64,000 nt of DNA from BRH-c25 sp035627615 (lineage in GTDB: Bacteria; Bacillota; Clostridia; Lutisporales; Lutisporaceae): positions 1 to 64,000 of the forward strand of contig DASPLL010000025.1 in assembly GCA_035627615.1 (NCBI GenBank). Direction: 5' to 3'. A model generated the notes under the pieces. That model saw only the letters and a list, made by a program, of their open reading frames with translations, ran no database searches and was not told the origin of the DNA. A program made the position numbers and the translations under genes. Positions 35,204-43,598 of the stretch are shown here, piece after piece; position 1 is the first letter of the stretch; each line of letters begins with the position of its first letter.

Positions 35204-35682
35204 TGAATATAACGGTCATAACAGTCGGAAAACTGAAGGAAAGATATTTTAGGGAAGCCGTGGAGGAATACTCAACACGGCTTTCTAAATATTGCAAACT
35301 GGAAATCATAGAAGTGCCGGACGAAAAAGCCCCCGAGAACCTGAGCCCTGCCCAGGAGCAAATGGTCATCCAAAAAGAGGGACAAGGCATACTGAAGCAC
35401 ATAAAAGAGGACACCTACACAATAGCCCTTGCCATTCAGGGTAAGCAGCTGTCCTCAGTCGGCCTGGCAGACTTTATAGAAGACCTGGGTATTAAGGGCA
35501 GAAGCAGTATAGCTTTTGTAATAGGGGGGTCACTGGGTCTGAGTGATGAAGTGCTGAAGCGGGCCGACTTTAAGCTGTCCTTTTCACCTATGACCTTTCC
35601 CCATCAGCTGATGCGGGTAATACTGCTGGAGCAGGTGTACAGAGGGTTCAGGATTATTAAGGGTGAACCGTATCACAAGTAA
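35203..35682 (+). CDS. rlmH: 23S rRNA pseudouridine-1915 methyltransferase RlmH
   Basis: RlmH (159 aa) methylates pseudouridine 1915 in 23S rRNA using SAM. It shows the SPOUT motifs IAFVIGGSLGLSDEV and FSPMTFPHQLMRVILLEQVYRG, and ends in EPYHK. The last gene of the htrA-rlmH unit. In staphylococci the 3' end of this gene is the integration site of SCC elements; the equivalent 18 bp here differ from that consensus at one position, and everything downstream to about 43 kb looks accessory. Confidence 0.97.
   Translation: MNITVITVGKLKERYFREAVEEYSTRLSKYCKLEIIEVPDEKAPENLSPAQEQMVIQKEGQGILKHIKEDTYTIALAIQGKQLSSVGLADFIEDLGIKGRSSIAFVIGGSLGLSDEVLKRADFKLSFSPMTFPHQLMRVILLEQVYRGFRIIKGEPYHK
35665..35682 (+). 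other. SCC-attachment-like sequence at rlmH end
   Basis: GAACCGTATCACAAGTAA at the 3' end of rlmH, compared with the staphylococcal site GAAGCRTATCAYAARTRA (quoted from memory): one mismatch. Much of this identity comes from the conserved protein end (YHK), so it does not by itself prove use as an attachment site. Confidence 0.45.
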
Positions 35683-35909
35683 CGGCGGTTTTCTTTGTAA
35701 GAATTCATGTTGAAATGACATGTGAAACTTTATTTGATAGCTTTTCTTAATTGATCGCACTAGACTGTGAAGTGAATATAAAGGAGCTCGTCATTATTTT
35801 ATATAAAAAATTAAGGATTAAAAACTATTAATATGAATTATAAAAAATAAAGGTAACCCGATTATTTTTCATGGTACAATAAGGAAAACTATATAAGGGA
35901 GGATGTAAG

Positions 35910-36260
35910 ATGACCAAACATCATATCTATACAATGAGTGTCGCAAGGGTCTATCCCCATTATGTTACGAAGGCTGAGAAAAAAGGACGTACGAAAACAG
36001 AAGTCGATGAAATCATCCGTTGGTTGACGGGATATAGTCAAGAAGAGTTAGAAGCGCAACTGGAAAAACAGACAGACTTTGAGACCTTCTTTGCGGAAGC
36101 TCCTCAACTGAATCCTTCGCGGGCTTTGGTCAAAGGTGTGGTCTGCGGTGTCCGAGTAGAAGACATCGAAGAACCAACTATGCAGGAAATTCGTTATTTG
36201 GATAAGCTGATCGATGAGTTAGCAAAGGGAAAAGCGATGGAGAAGATTTTGCGGAAATAA
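35910..36260 (+). CDS. DUF2200 family protein
   Basis: 116 aa matching the DUF2200 family (HHIYTMSVARVYPHYVTKAEKKGR, ...VDEIIRWLTGYSQEEL). Function unknown; the family is scattered in Bacteria. Its Arg codons are mostly CGT/CGC/CGG and it uses GCG freely, unlike the AGA/AGG habit of its neighbours, which suggests recent transfer. GGGAGG precedes the ATG. A terminator-like hairpin (GATTCC...GGTATTTTTTT) follows near 36280-36322. Confidence 0.88.
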   Translation: MTKHHIYTMSVARVYPHYVTKAEKKGRTKTEVDEIIRWLTGYSQEELEAQLEKQTDFETFFAEAPQLNPSRALVKGVVCGVRVEDIEEPTMQEIRYLDKLIDELAKGKAMEKILRK

Positions 36261-36417
36261 TAATTAAAAACGGAGAAGCACTGATTCCATATATAAAATA
36301 TATAAGAATCGGTATTTTTTTGTTGAATCGGTAATAATCTTGAAATTTCAGGAAAACGAGTCCAGTAATCCGATATAATAAAATTATATCACCTAAAGGA
36401 GGGAACTGTAGGGCTAA

Positions 36418-36888
36418 GATGAATATGGTGCCAGGATAACTACAGAAAAATATGTTATAACCAGAAACAAAACAAATGCTACGGACTTCAAAGTATTCAA
36501 GTTTGATAAAGCAATTTGCCAACAATGTCCATTAAGAGATCAATGTCTATACAAGGATAAAAACGGAAAAGTGGCAAGCAAGGGAAGGAGACTAGACGTT
36601 CCTTTATGATACGATGCGGTACTAAAAGACATGAAATGAGTTGAAACTAAAGAATTTGAAGAAGCCAGCAATAAGCGGTTTAAAGTGGAAAGAAGATTTG
36701 CGACAATGCTAAGGAATCATGGACTGCGGCGATGCCGTTATGTGAGGTTAGGGCGGGCGAAGATTCATATTACTTTAGCAAATATGGTATGTAATATAGT
36801 CAGGATGGTTAATATACTTTACACCCTCCTGGCTTTGCTGTATCTCAAAGTTAAAGAGCTCCGGCAAAGGAGCTCAGTAAAGTATTAA
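36418..36888 (+). pseudogene. IS1182-type transposase C-terminal remnant
   Basis: One reading frame (frame of 36685) encodes ICQQCPLRDQC, RLDVPL-stop-YDAVLKDMK-stop-VETKEFEEASNKRFKVERRFA and HGLRRCRYVRLGRAKIHI, which match the C-terminal third of IS1182-family transposases (zinc-like CxxCP...C and the VERxFA/HGLRR end). Two in-frame TGA codons (36607 and about 36634) stand where CGA (Arg) is expected, consistent with C-to-T decay. The first two-thirds are missing. A GATATAAT/ATTATATC palindrome lies at 36372-36390. Confidence 0.82.
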
Positions 36889-37160
36889 AATTGTTGATAT
36901 ATGCGGAGTAGGTACGAATATCCTACCATATAAAGGCAATACAAGTGCAAACACCATGAATAATCATTCATTGTGTGGCAGAAACCTCTGATTTTTATGG
37001 CCATTTTTCAGCGGTTTCCCTGGCACTGGTTTTCAGATACTATCATTTCACAAAAAACAAATTACAAATATTTCCGTATCAAGAGATGTATGCAAATTTT
37101 ATTTTGAAATAAAAGTATAAGATATATATTTCGAATGGCCTTAGGGAGGAAATAGATAAT

Positions 37161-39095
37161 ATGGAAAAGGTAATAAGGGTTGGCAAGGTAATACTAATAT
37201 TTACTTTAATATTGGCTTTAACCTCTTGCTCAAACGGGATAGCAGCAAACAAAACTGTTATGGGACCAAGCAAGGAGAGCGTTGATATATTCAATAAATT
37301 TGCAGCGCTCGTAGCCTCTATCAAATATACAGAAGCAAGGAAGTTGCTGGAGGATAAATATGACATTATTAAGGATAATGATACGGTGCTGAACAATTAT
37401 GGATTTATGGAGTTTCATATCTTCAATAATTATGAAAAGGCGGAAGGATTGTTTGAAAGGGCTATAAAAGTGAACCCGGAGAATTCTGAACACTATAGGG
37501 GAATGGGATGTATTTATGAAGCAAAGGGACAATACAGGGAAGCTATAAAATACTATGAAAAAGCAATAAAAAACACTAACAACTACGAGTATGTACCTAT
37601 TAATCCCAAATTAGCCGATTTGCACACAGCTATAGGGAATTGCTATTTAAAACTAAATAATAGAAAAAAAGCCATGGAAGCGTTGGAAAATGCATCAGGC
37701 AAGAATCCCTTCAGCATAGAAGCAAATGCTGCATTGCATAAGCTTTATGTTGAGGCAGAAGGATACGAAAAGGCTTATAAAGTATGGAAAAATGATAACC
37801 TCATCGGAGAAAGCACAGATGACAATATATATAAGGGAGTAATTGAGTGGAACAGGCTGTATAAGGATGCAGTTGAGGGTAAAAAAAATGTAACTCATCT
37901 CCAAATGGCCAGCCTTTATGCCACCCTTGTTCTTTATGATGAAGCAGTAATGGAATATAAAAAGGCATTAGTCCAGGATCAGACAAATGAAGATATTAGG
38001 AATAAGCTTTATGAGATGGAGTTGTATTTATCATTTAGGGATGAATTGAATGCATTACTTGATGATTATTACCGGGAAAGATGCATAAACGGTATGAAGG
38101 AGGAACTGAATTTTTATAGAAGGATTAAGCCGGCATATGAAAAAATAGCAGTACTATTTCCAAAAATAAAAAACTATTCAGGGGGTACTGCTTTATCGAC
38201 TAACATATTGAATGAAGAAATAGAAAAGAAGTTCGGTGTTAGAATTGCTAATATAAAAGCAAACGGAAGTATGCTGGGAGCTCATTTTGGAAGGATTATA
38301 GACAGTTCTATGATACATTCTGCTTTATGGGGAGAAGAAATAGATTTAAAGGTTATTACGTTAAAGAATATGATCAGTAACGGGCTGGATTGCTGGAGGT
38401 TTATGGAAAGTGGGGGAGTAGGAGGCTGGAGTATAAGCCCAACGGAAATTGTCATGGTAATACAAGATAATGAATATGACGGCGAGCTTCAAGTATCTTC
38501 CTTTTATAATGAAGATGCTAAAGAAGACATCATAAAGGAATATGGGGGTACCCAGGCAGACATAGAGGAAAGCGGACCCTTACAGATATATTTTTCTCCA
38601 AATATCTCATTTCAGTTTATTGATAAGCAGATAATTACCGAGACTGAAAAGGCAAAGGTCAAAGGTATATATGGAAGTGGACTGCAAAGATATATTTTTA
38701 ATAAGCTTGAAAAGGATTTTACTGTAAAAACAAATATCATCCATGAGAGCCAGCACTCTATTGATGACAAAACCGGAGCCAATTTTATATGGTTAGGTGA
38801 AGCTGAATACAAAGCTAAGCTTTCACAGCTGGCCTACGGAAATATGCAGTTCATGTGCCTGAATCAGTTTTATTCTTCTGACATAGGCATGGAAGTCAAC
38901 AATACGCATACTAGGGCAAACACACAGTTATTCAAGGATATAGTCCAATATATATATGACAGCAATGATAAATTCCCGCAAATAGATGTCAAAAAGAATA
39001 TATTGGCTCAACTTACCAAACTGAGTGCGGATGACTTAAAAGGCATAGCCATTGATGTATTCCAAAAGAACTATCCTGATAAGAAGTATCAGTAG
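37161..39095 (+). CDS. TPR lipoprotein with HExxH motif
   Basis: 644-aa predicted lipoprotein (lipobox LTSC, Cys23). Residues about 40-300 contain TPR repeats (YEKAEGLFERAIKVNPEN, YREAIKYYEKAIKN, YDEAVMEYKKALVQD). The C-terminal half carries HESQH (528-532) with glutamates 15-17 residues further on (GEAEYKAKL), a pattern of zinc peptidases. The segment spacing matches no family I can name, so catalysis is a hypothesis. GGGAGG precedes the ATG. It lies in the accessory stretch after rlmH. Confidence 0.72.
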   Translation: MEKVIRVGKVILIFTLILALTSCSNGIAANKTVMGPSKESVDIFNKFAALVASIKYTEARKLLEDKYDIIKDNDTVLNNYGFMEFHIFNNYEKAEGLFERAIKVNPENSEHYRGMGCIYEAKGQYREAIKYYEKAIKNTNNYEYVPINPKLADLHTAIGNCYLKLNNRKKAMEALENASGKNPFSIEANAALHKLYVEAEGYEKAYKVWKNDNLIGESTDDNIYKGVIEWNRLYKDAVEGKKNVTHLQMASLYATLVLYDEAVMEYKKALVQDQTNEDIRNKLYEMELYLSFRDELNALLDDYYRERCINGMKEELNFYRRIKPAYEKIAVLFPKIKNYSGGTALSTNILNEEIEKKFGVRIANIKANGSMLGAHFGRIIDSSMIHSALWGEEIDLKVITLKNMISNGLDCWRFMESGGVGGWSISPTEIVMVIQDNEYDGELQVSSFYNEDAKEDIIKEYGGTQADIEESGPLQIYFSPNISFQFIDKQIITETEKAKVKGIYGSGLQRYIFNKLEKDFTVKTNIIHESQHSIDDKTGANFIWLGEAEYKAKLSQLAYGNMQFMCLNQFYSSDIGMEVNNTHTRANTQLFKDIVQYIYDSNDKFPQIDVKKNILAQLTKLSADDLKGIAIDVFQKNYPDKKYQ

Positions 39096-39182
39096 GGGCA
39101 GGGGCACAGCTGAAATGTCCGGATTTAGGCAGGCAAGGTAAATTTAATTGGCCTGTCATATAAACCGTCGATACAAAGGTGC

Positions 39183-39212
39183 GGTGAATTGTATCACAAA
39201 AGCAGCGGCGGC
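39183..39212 (+). repeat. rlmH-3'-end-like sequence, copy 2
   Basis: GGTGAATTGTATCACAA matches the rlmH end (GGTGAACCGTATCACAA) at 15 of 17 positions, and CGGCGG follows in both. It shares about 35 bp (39164-39198) with copy 3 near 42912-42947. Confidence 0.45.
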
Positions 39213-39297
39213 CTTTTTAATCATAAATTTAAATGGTACAATTATGAATATTCCGCTTAATAGAATATGGTCGTATTACTCTTGAGGAGGCGAATAT

Positions 39298-40158
39298 ATG
39301 AAGATATCACGTGAATGCATTCACTGTCTTGCCAGACAAGCAGTGGAAATAGCTGAAGAGGCGACGAATAATGTAACGATGCAAGAAGAAATAATAAAAA
39401 GATCTCTGAAAGAATTGGGAGAAATGGACTTCAATGAAACAGCACCTGAAATAGCTTTTAGGATGCATCAACATGCTAAGAATATTACCGGTATTAATGA
39501 TCCATATAAAGGATTGAAGGAACAGTACAATGAAATTGCTAAAGAGCTTTATGAGAGAATTACTGAGGAAAAATGGTTAGATAAGGCGGAAGATCGCCTT
39601 GATATGGCTTGTAGGCTGGCTATTGCAGGAAATATTATAGATTTTTCTGTTGGATTAAAGCTGGAGCATTCAGATATTGTTAAGTCGGTTGAGGATAGTA
39701 TCAAACATGATATTTTTGGCACTGGAACAGCTGCTTTACGAGAAGCGGTAGAGAAGTCAAAGAAGATTATGTATATTGCTGATAATTCTGGTGAAATCAT
39801 ATTTGATAAATTTCTACTAGAGAATCTTCCAGTAAAAAAGGTTACTTATGTAGTAAAGGGAGGCCCAATCGTAAATGATGCAACTATGCAAGACGCAATA
39901 AGTACAGGTGTTGCAGATTTAGTAAAGGTTATTGACAATGGACATTCTGCACAAGGAACAATATTAAAAGATTGTTCAAGTGCATTTAAGAATGAATTTA
40001 GTAAAGCAGACCTTATTATAAGCAAAGGACAAGCGAATTTTGAAACATTGAGTGATATTAAAGATAAGACTATATTCTATCTATTGAGGGCAAAATGCAG
40101 TTCAGTTGCTTCTGCAATCGGGTGCAACCGAATGGATTATGTGCTGACAAGCTACTAG
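39298..40158 (+). CDS. DUF89/ARMT1-like damage-control phosphatase
   Basis: 286 aa of the DUF89 family, CxxC subgroup: CIHC at residues 8-11, ADNSGEIIFD (metal-binding Asp/Asn, about 160-169), VKGGPIVNDAT and ISKGQANFETL. Family members are metal-dependent phosphatases thought to destroy damaged phosphometabolites. More AT-rich than its neighbours. GAGGAGG precedes the ATG. It lies alone in the accessory stretch. The substrate is unknown. Confidence 0.9.
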   Translation: MKISRECIHCLARQAVEIAEEATNNVTMQEEIIKRSLKELGEMDFNETAPEIAFRMHQHAKNITGINDPYKGLKEQYNEIAKELYERITEEKWLDKAEDRLDMACRLAIAGNIIDFSVGLKLEHSDIVKSVEDSIKHDIFGTGTAALREAVEKSKKIMYIADNSGEIIFDKFLLENLPVKKVTYVVKGGPIVNDATMQDAISTGVADLVKVIDNGHSAQGTILKDCSSAFKNEFSKADLIISKGQANFETLSDIKDKTIFYLLRAKCSSVASAIGCNRMDYVLTSY

Positions 40159-40490
40159 AGTTGAGAATATGGTGTCAATTTACCGCACTTTCGTAAGTGT
40201 AGGTGCCAGGCAGTGCATCTGAGCAATATCGGGTCATATAGTGTGTGGGAAGCCCATCGGGTAAGGTTAACCAGCCGCCGTAGTCAGCCTTGGAGCGCAG
40301 AAGGTAACTGCTGCGCTCCAAGCGTAGGCATACAAGATAGCAGGCCGAAAGCCGAAAGGTTGAAGATTGAGTCACGAAATACTAAATAGGAAGGCTGATG
40401 CTGTTGCCTGTGCAGAATGCAATATTGCGACAATCGCTAAGGTAAGAATGTTGCAACCCCGGCACTCTATTATACTAGGCGCTTACAACT
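40159..40490. other. Unexplained GC-rich stretch without gene
   Basis: About 40180-40470 is clearly more GC-rich than the surroundings. It contains a perfect 12-bp hairpin (CTTGGAGCGCAG 40289-40300 / CTGCGCTCCAAG 40311-40322) and GCCGAAAGCCGAAAGG near 40342. It could be debris of an intron or insertion sequence, but I cannot match it to a known element. Short frames on both strands look spurious. Confidence 0.35.
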
Positions 40491-40552
40491 ATAAAGGGCA
40501 GAAGCAGCATAGCTTTCGTCTTAGGAGGCTTCCTTGGTCTCAGTGTAGAAGT
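40491..40552 (+). pseudogene. Fragment of a second rlmH gene
   Basis: Translation gives IKGRSSIAFVLGGFLGLSVEV, nearly identical to residues 97-117 of RlmH in this window (IKGRSSIAFVIGGSLGLSDEV). DNA matches 35491-35552 with scattered changes. No start, stop or further rlmH sequence is present, so it is a remnant. Confidence 0.75.
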
Positions 40553-40571
40553 TTACAGCAGTGTTAACTAT

Positions 40572-40675
40572 ATGTTTCGCACTAAATCCATTACATATAA
40601 TTCAATAGTGCGAAACATTTTCATTGATGTTATAAATCGCAGCTATTCCATGTAATCTTCTTTGTGCGATTTATA
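40572..40675. repeat. Two tandem large-loop inverted repeats
   Basis: Perfect 13-bp (ATGTTTCGCACTA 40572-40584 / 40606-40618) and 11-bp (TATAAATCGCA 40631-40641 / 40665-40675) inverted repeats with 21- and 23-base loops, just upstream of the YmaF gene. Layout matches 1830-1936. Confidence 0.6.
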
Positions 40676-40742
40676 TAGCAAATTTAATAAATGCAGGCAC
40701 TAAATTGCCTTAATCCAAATAACTTAGTAATGAGGTGATTTT

Positions 40743-41099
40743 ATGCCAAGAGAATTACACGATCATTTATTTAATGGAAGAACAACCGTAGAAGACCAGC
40801 ATCGACACAGGTTTATGGGTACTACCAGCGAGAATCCGAATACCCCCAGACACACTCACATTATGGCTGGCAATACTGACTATAGACAGGGACACAGACA
40901 TCGTTTCAGGATAAGAACAAGCCCTCCCATACCTTTCAGACGTGGTCACGTACATTATTTCTATGGTATAACCTCAAGAGATGATGGACATACCCATTAC
41001 ATGTTCGGTTATACCAGAGTACACAGGAATGATGATTATGGAATGTATCAGGATTACTCAGGAATTGAATCGGAGCAAATTGATAGTTTAGAAGAATAA
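40743..41099 (+). CDS. YmaF-family histidine-rich protein
   Basis: 118 aa built from HxH units in a roughly 15-25-residue pattern: HDH, QHRHRF, RHTHIM, GHRHRF, GHVHYF and GHTHYM. This matches the YmaF family. The dense His pairs suggest metal binding, but no function has been shown. There is no signal peptide. GAGGTG precedes the ATG, and the tandem inverted repeats at 40572-40675 lie directly upstream. Confidence 0.82.
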   Translation: MPRELHDHLFNGRTTVEDQHRHRFMGTTSENPNTPRHTHIMAGNTDYRQGHRHRFRIRTSPPIPFRRGHVHYFYGITSRDDGHTHYMFGYTRVHRNDDYGMYQDYSGIESEQIDSLEE

Positions 41100-41106
41100 A
41101 GAGCCT

Positions 41107-41195
41107 TATGTAAACCCAGGCACATTGGTTATTAGGTTATTAATGCTGGATAAAAGCATAAGCTAATAACTTCTGCACCTGGCATTTATTATTTT
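41107..41195 (+). repeat. CCAGGTGCA-type long hairpin
   Basis: Nested pairing: CCAGGC with GCACCTGG outside, GTTATTAG with CTAATAAC inside, ATGC with GCAT at the tip, then a T-rich run. Probably a terminator after the YmaF gene. A related hairpin with different arms is at 53697-53786. Confidence 0.55.
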
Positions 41196-41297
41196 TTGTA
41201 TCTGCATACTAAGTCTTAAATTCAAAAACACAAACATAATATAAATTAGTTATTATGCTTAAATAATTGTATTTTCGGATAAAGGGTTTAAATCGGA

Positions 41298-42692
41298 ATG
41301 AAGGATATTAATATAAAAAAGCTTTCAAGAAATGAGCTTATCGAAAATGTCAAAATTCCAGCAGCTTCAATATTACTAATATATTTACTGATTTCATTAT
41401 ACTTTATGAATCATTTCTTTTTTAATACGGTAGTAAATGGAGTAGATGTCTCACTAAAAGCCCATGACGGGGTAGATGATATATTCATAAATTATGTCAA
41501 GGATTACAGGTTACAGTTATTAGAAAGAGATGGAGAGACAGAAGAAATAAAAGGACAAGAAATAGGAATGCACTACAATAGAAAAAACAGTATTCATAAA
41601 ATAGAAAAAATGCAAAGTTCGTTTAAATGGTTAAGTTCATTAGTAAAGGAACAAAAATATTATGTAAAGGATCTCTTTGCTTATAATAAAGAGGATTTGG
41701 AAAATAAAATAAGTGAATTGAATTGTTTAAACAAGGATATCGTGGAACCCCGGAATGTAAGCTTCAAGTATGCAAATGACCATTATGAAGCGATTAAAGA
41801 GGTATATGGCAATAAGCTGCATAAAGGCAGGTTATATGAAGTTATAAAAATGAGTGTAATAAAAGGACAAATAAAATCGGATTTAAATAAAAACCTTTGC
41901 TACATAGATCCGAAGTACACATTAAGCTCTGATAAAACTCTGATGACTAAGGATTTATTAAATAAGTATGTATCAGCAAAAATCACTTATATACTTAGAA
42001 GTGAAAAAGAAATACTGGATCAAAGTACAGTAAACCAATGGCTTAGTGTCGAAGAAGACTTGGAAGTAGTAATAAACGAAGAAGCAGTTAAGCATTATGT
42101 GCAGGGATTGAGCAAAAAGTATGATACAGCCGGTGCAGCAAGAAAAATTAAAACATCTGTAAACAAAACGGTAGAGGTTAAGGGCGGTTTTTATGGGTGG
42201 AAAATGAACTGTGCTGCTGAAACACAAGCATTGATAGGAAATATAAAAAGAGGCGAAGTGCTTGAAAAAGAACCTATATATGCTCAAAGGGCTTTATCCG
42301 GGGACGAAAATGATATAGGCAATACTTATGTAGAAATAAATATAACAAGGCAGTATTTATGGTTTTATAAAGACGGGAAGCTTATAACGCAAGGCCCCAT
42401 AGTAACAGGCAATCCCTACAAAGGAAATGCTACTGAGGTTGGTGTCTATATGCTTAATTATAAACAAACAGGATCGACTCTAAGAGGACTGAATTATGAA
42501 GCTGAAGTGAATTATTGGATGCCGTATAACGGGAATATAGGAATACATGACGCCAGTTGGAGATATTCTTTTGGCGGAAATATCTATAAGATAAATGGAA
42601 CCCATGGGTGCGTAAATGTTCCATTATATTTGGCTAAAAAGATTTATAATAATATAGAAGGCGGAACACCAATTATTTGCTATGAAGAATAG
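41298..42692 (+). CDS. L,D-transpeptidase (YkuD) with N-terminal anchor
   Basis: 464 aa with one transmembrane helix (about 22-43), a long extracytoplasmic region of the PG_binding_4 kind (about 60-320) and a C-terminal YkuD domain (about 345-464). The catalytic motif is seen in IGIHDASWR and HGCVNVP. Such enzymes make 3-3 peptide cross-links in peptidoglycan and resist most beta-lactams. The start has a weak ribosome binding site. Single gene closed by a long hairpin. Confidence 0.92.
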   Translation: MKDINIKKLSRNELIENVKIPAASILLIYLLISLYFMNHFFFNTVVNGVDVSLKAHDGVDDIFINYVKDYRLQLLERDGETEEIKGQEIGMHYNRKNSIHKIEKMQSSFKWLSSLVKEQKYYVKDLFAYNKEDLENKISELNCLNKDIVEPRNVSFKYANDHYEAIKEVYGNKLHKGRLYEVIKMSVIKGQIKSDLNKNLCYIDPKYTLSSDKTLMTKDLLNKYVSAKITYILRSEKEILDQSTVNQWLSVEEDLEVVINEEAVKHYVQGLSKKYDTAGAARKIKTSVNKTVEVKGGFYGWKMNCAAETQALIGNIKRGEVLEKEPIYAQRALSGDENDIGNTYVEINITRQYLWFYKDGKLITQGPIVTGNPYKGNATEVGVYMLNYKQTGSTLRGLNYEAEVNYWMPYNGNIGIHDASWRYSFGGNIYKINGTHGCVNVPLYLAKKIYNNIEGGTPIICYEE

Positions 42693-42707
42693 AACTTAGA
42701 AGCAGAT

Positions 42708-42760
42708 CGGTAAAGCTGTCTGAAAGCCAGGTATATAAATGCTTTCAGGCAGCTTTACCG
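42708..42760 (+). terminator. 19-bp hairpin after L,D-transpeptidase
   Basis: Stem 42708-42726 / 42742-42760 pairs over 19 bp with one G-U; the 15-base loop contains CCAGGTATA. No T-run follows, so it may stabilise the 3' end rather than terminate. Confidence 0.6.
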
Positions 42761-42761
42761 A

Positions 42762-42811
42762 GATTCTGTGCCTCCCATGCCCTTGAAGTGATATACGTTA
42801 CGAGACACTAG
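42762..42811 (-). repeat. CTAG-ended element, truncated copy
   Basis: GATTCTGTGCCTCCCATGCC ... ACGTTACGAGACACTAG aligns with the hairpin I half of the 28384 element in reverse orientation. Several substitutions break the stem, and hairpin II is absent. Confidence 0.7.
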
Positions 42812-42930
42812 CTTGAAGTGAATGTGATACCTGGCACGAATTTATTATATACTTACAATTATACGAGAGGTTAGGTATCAGGCACCGTAAGCTATAGCAT
42901 GTAATAGAAGGACCACCGATATACATAGTA

Positions 42931-42951
42931 CGGTGAACCGTACCATAATGA
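42931..42951 (+). repeat. rlmH-3'-end-like sequence, copy 3
   Basis: GGTGAACCGTACCATAA matches the rlmH end at 15 of 17 positions. It is also part of a palindrome, GTACGGTGAACCGTAC (42928-42943), which offers another explanation. The rest of 42812-43046 has no gene. Confidence 0.4.
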
Positions 42952-43046
42952 ATGCAGCTATAAAAAGTATTGCTTTTTTCTATGAGTTAATGCAAGATTA
43001 TTAATAGACAATAGAAGATAAGTAAAAAAGCATGAGGGGGAATAAC

Positions 43047-43598
43047 ATGAGTGCAAGCATATTTCATGGGTTAGAAGGCGGGAATATCTGTTTTAAACCA
43101 TTGAATACAAATGATGCCGAAGCGATACACAGCTATGCCTCGGATGAGCATGTCAAACGCTTTATTGGCTGGCCATTGATGAAAACACTGGAGGAGACCC
43201 GCAGCTATATTGAAGAATGGCTGAAACGTGAGTCGGCAGGAACACATTTATATGCATCCATTGTTCATAAGACAACCCAGGAAGTTATAGGAACAGCGAT
43301 GATTTTCAATTTTGACCGGGAAGCTAATCATGCAGAAATCGGTTATGTTTTTAGCCGCAAGCACTGGGGCAAGGGCTATGGTACAGAAGCTACCGCTCTT
43401 ATGAATGATTTCGCCTTCGGCACATTAAAGCTGCGCAAGCTTCATGCACGTGTGGCAGATGCCAATATTGGCTCTGCCAAGGTATTGGAAAAGAACGGCT
43501 TTGAAGTGGAAGGGCGTTTAAGGGACTACTATTACATAGAGAATTCATTTTATGACTTAGTACTATTTGGTAAGCTTTCTCATTCTATCAAGAGTTAA
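43047..43598 (+). CDS. RimJ-type GNAT acetyltransferase
   Basis: 183-aa GNAT protein. The acetyl-CoA motif A is RKHWGKGYGTEATALM, followed by LHARVADANIGSAKVLEKNGFEVEG, as in RimJ/RimL enzymes that acetylate amino groups of proteins or small molecules. ATG 43047 lies six bases after GAGGGGG. Its last 36 bp overlap the end of the convergent LysR gene. Substrate unknown. Confidence 0.9.
   Translation: MSASIFHGLEGGNICFKPLNTNDAEAIHSYASDEHVKRFIGWPLMKTLEETRSYIEEWLKRESAGTHLYASIVHKTTQEVIGTAMIFNFDREANHAEIGYVFSRKHWGKGYGTEATALMNDFAFGTLKLRKLHARVADANIGSAKVLEKNGFEVEGRLRDYYYIENSFYDLVLFGKLSHSIKS

Noticed and set aside
40175..40375. Small frames in the GC-rich segment as genes
   Set aside because: No ribosome binding site, no recognisable family, and overlapping frames on both strands.
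35665..42951. A complete SCC or integrative element
   Set aside because: No ccr serine recombinase, tyrosine integrase, relaxase or replication gene is present between the repeats; only a decayed-island hypothesis is kept.
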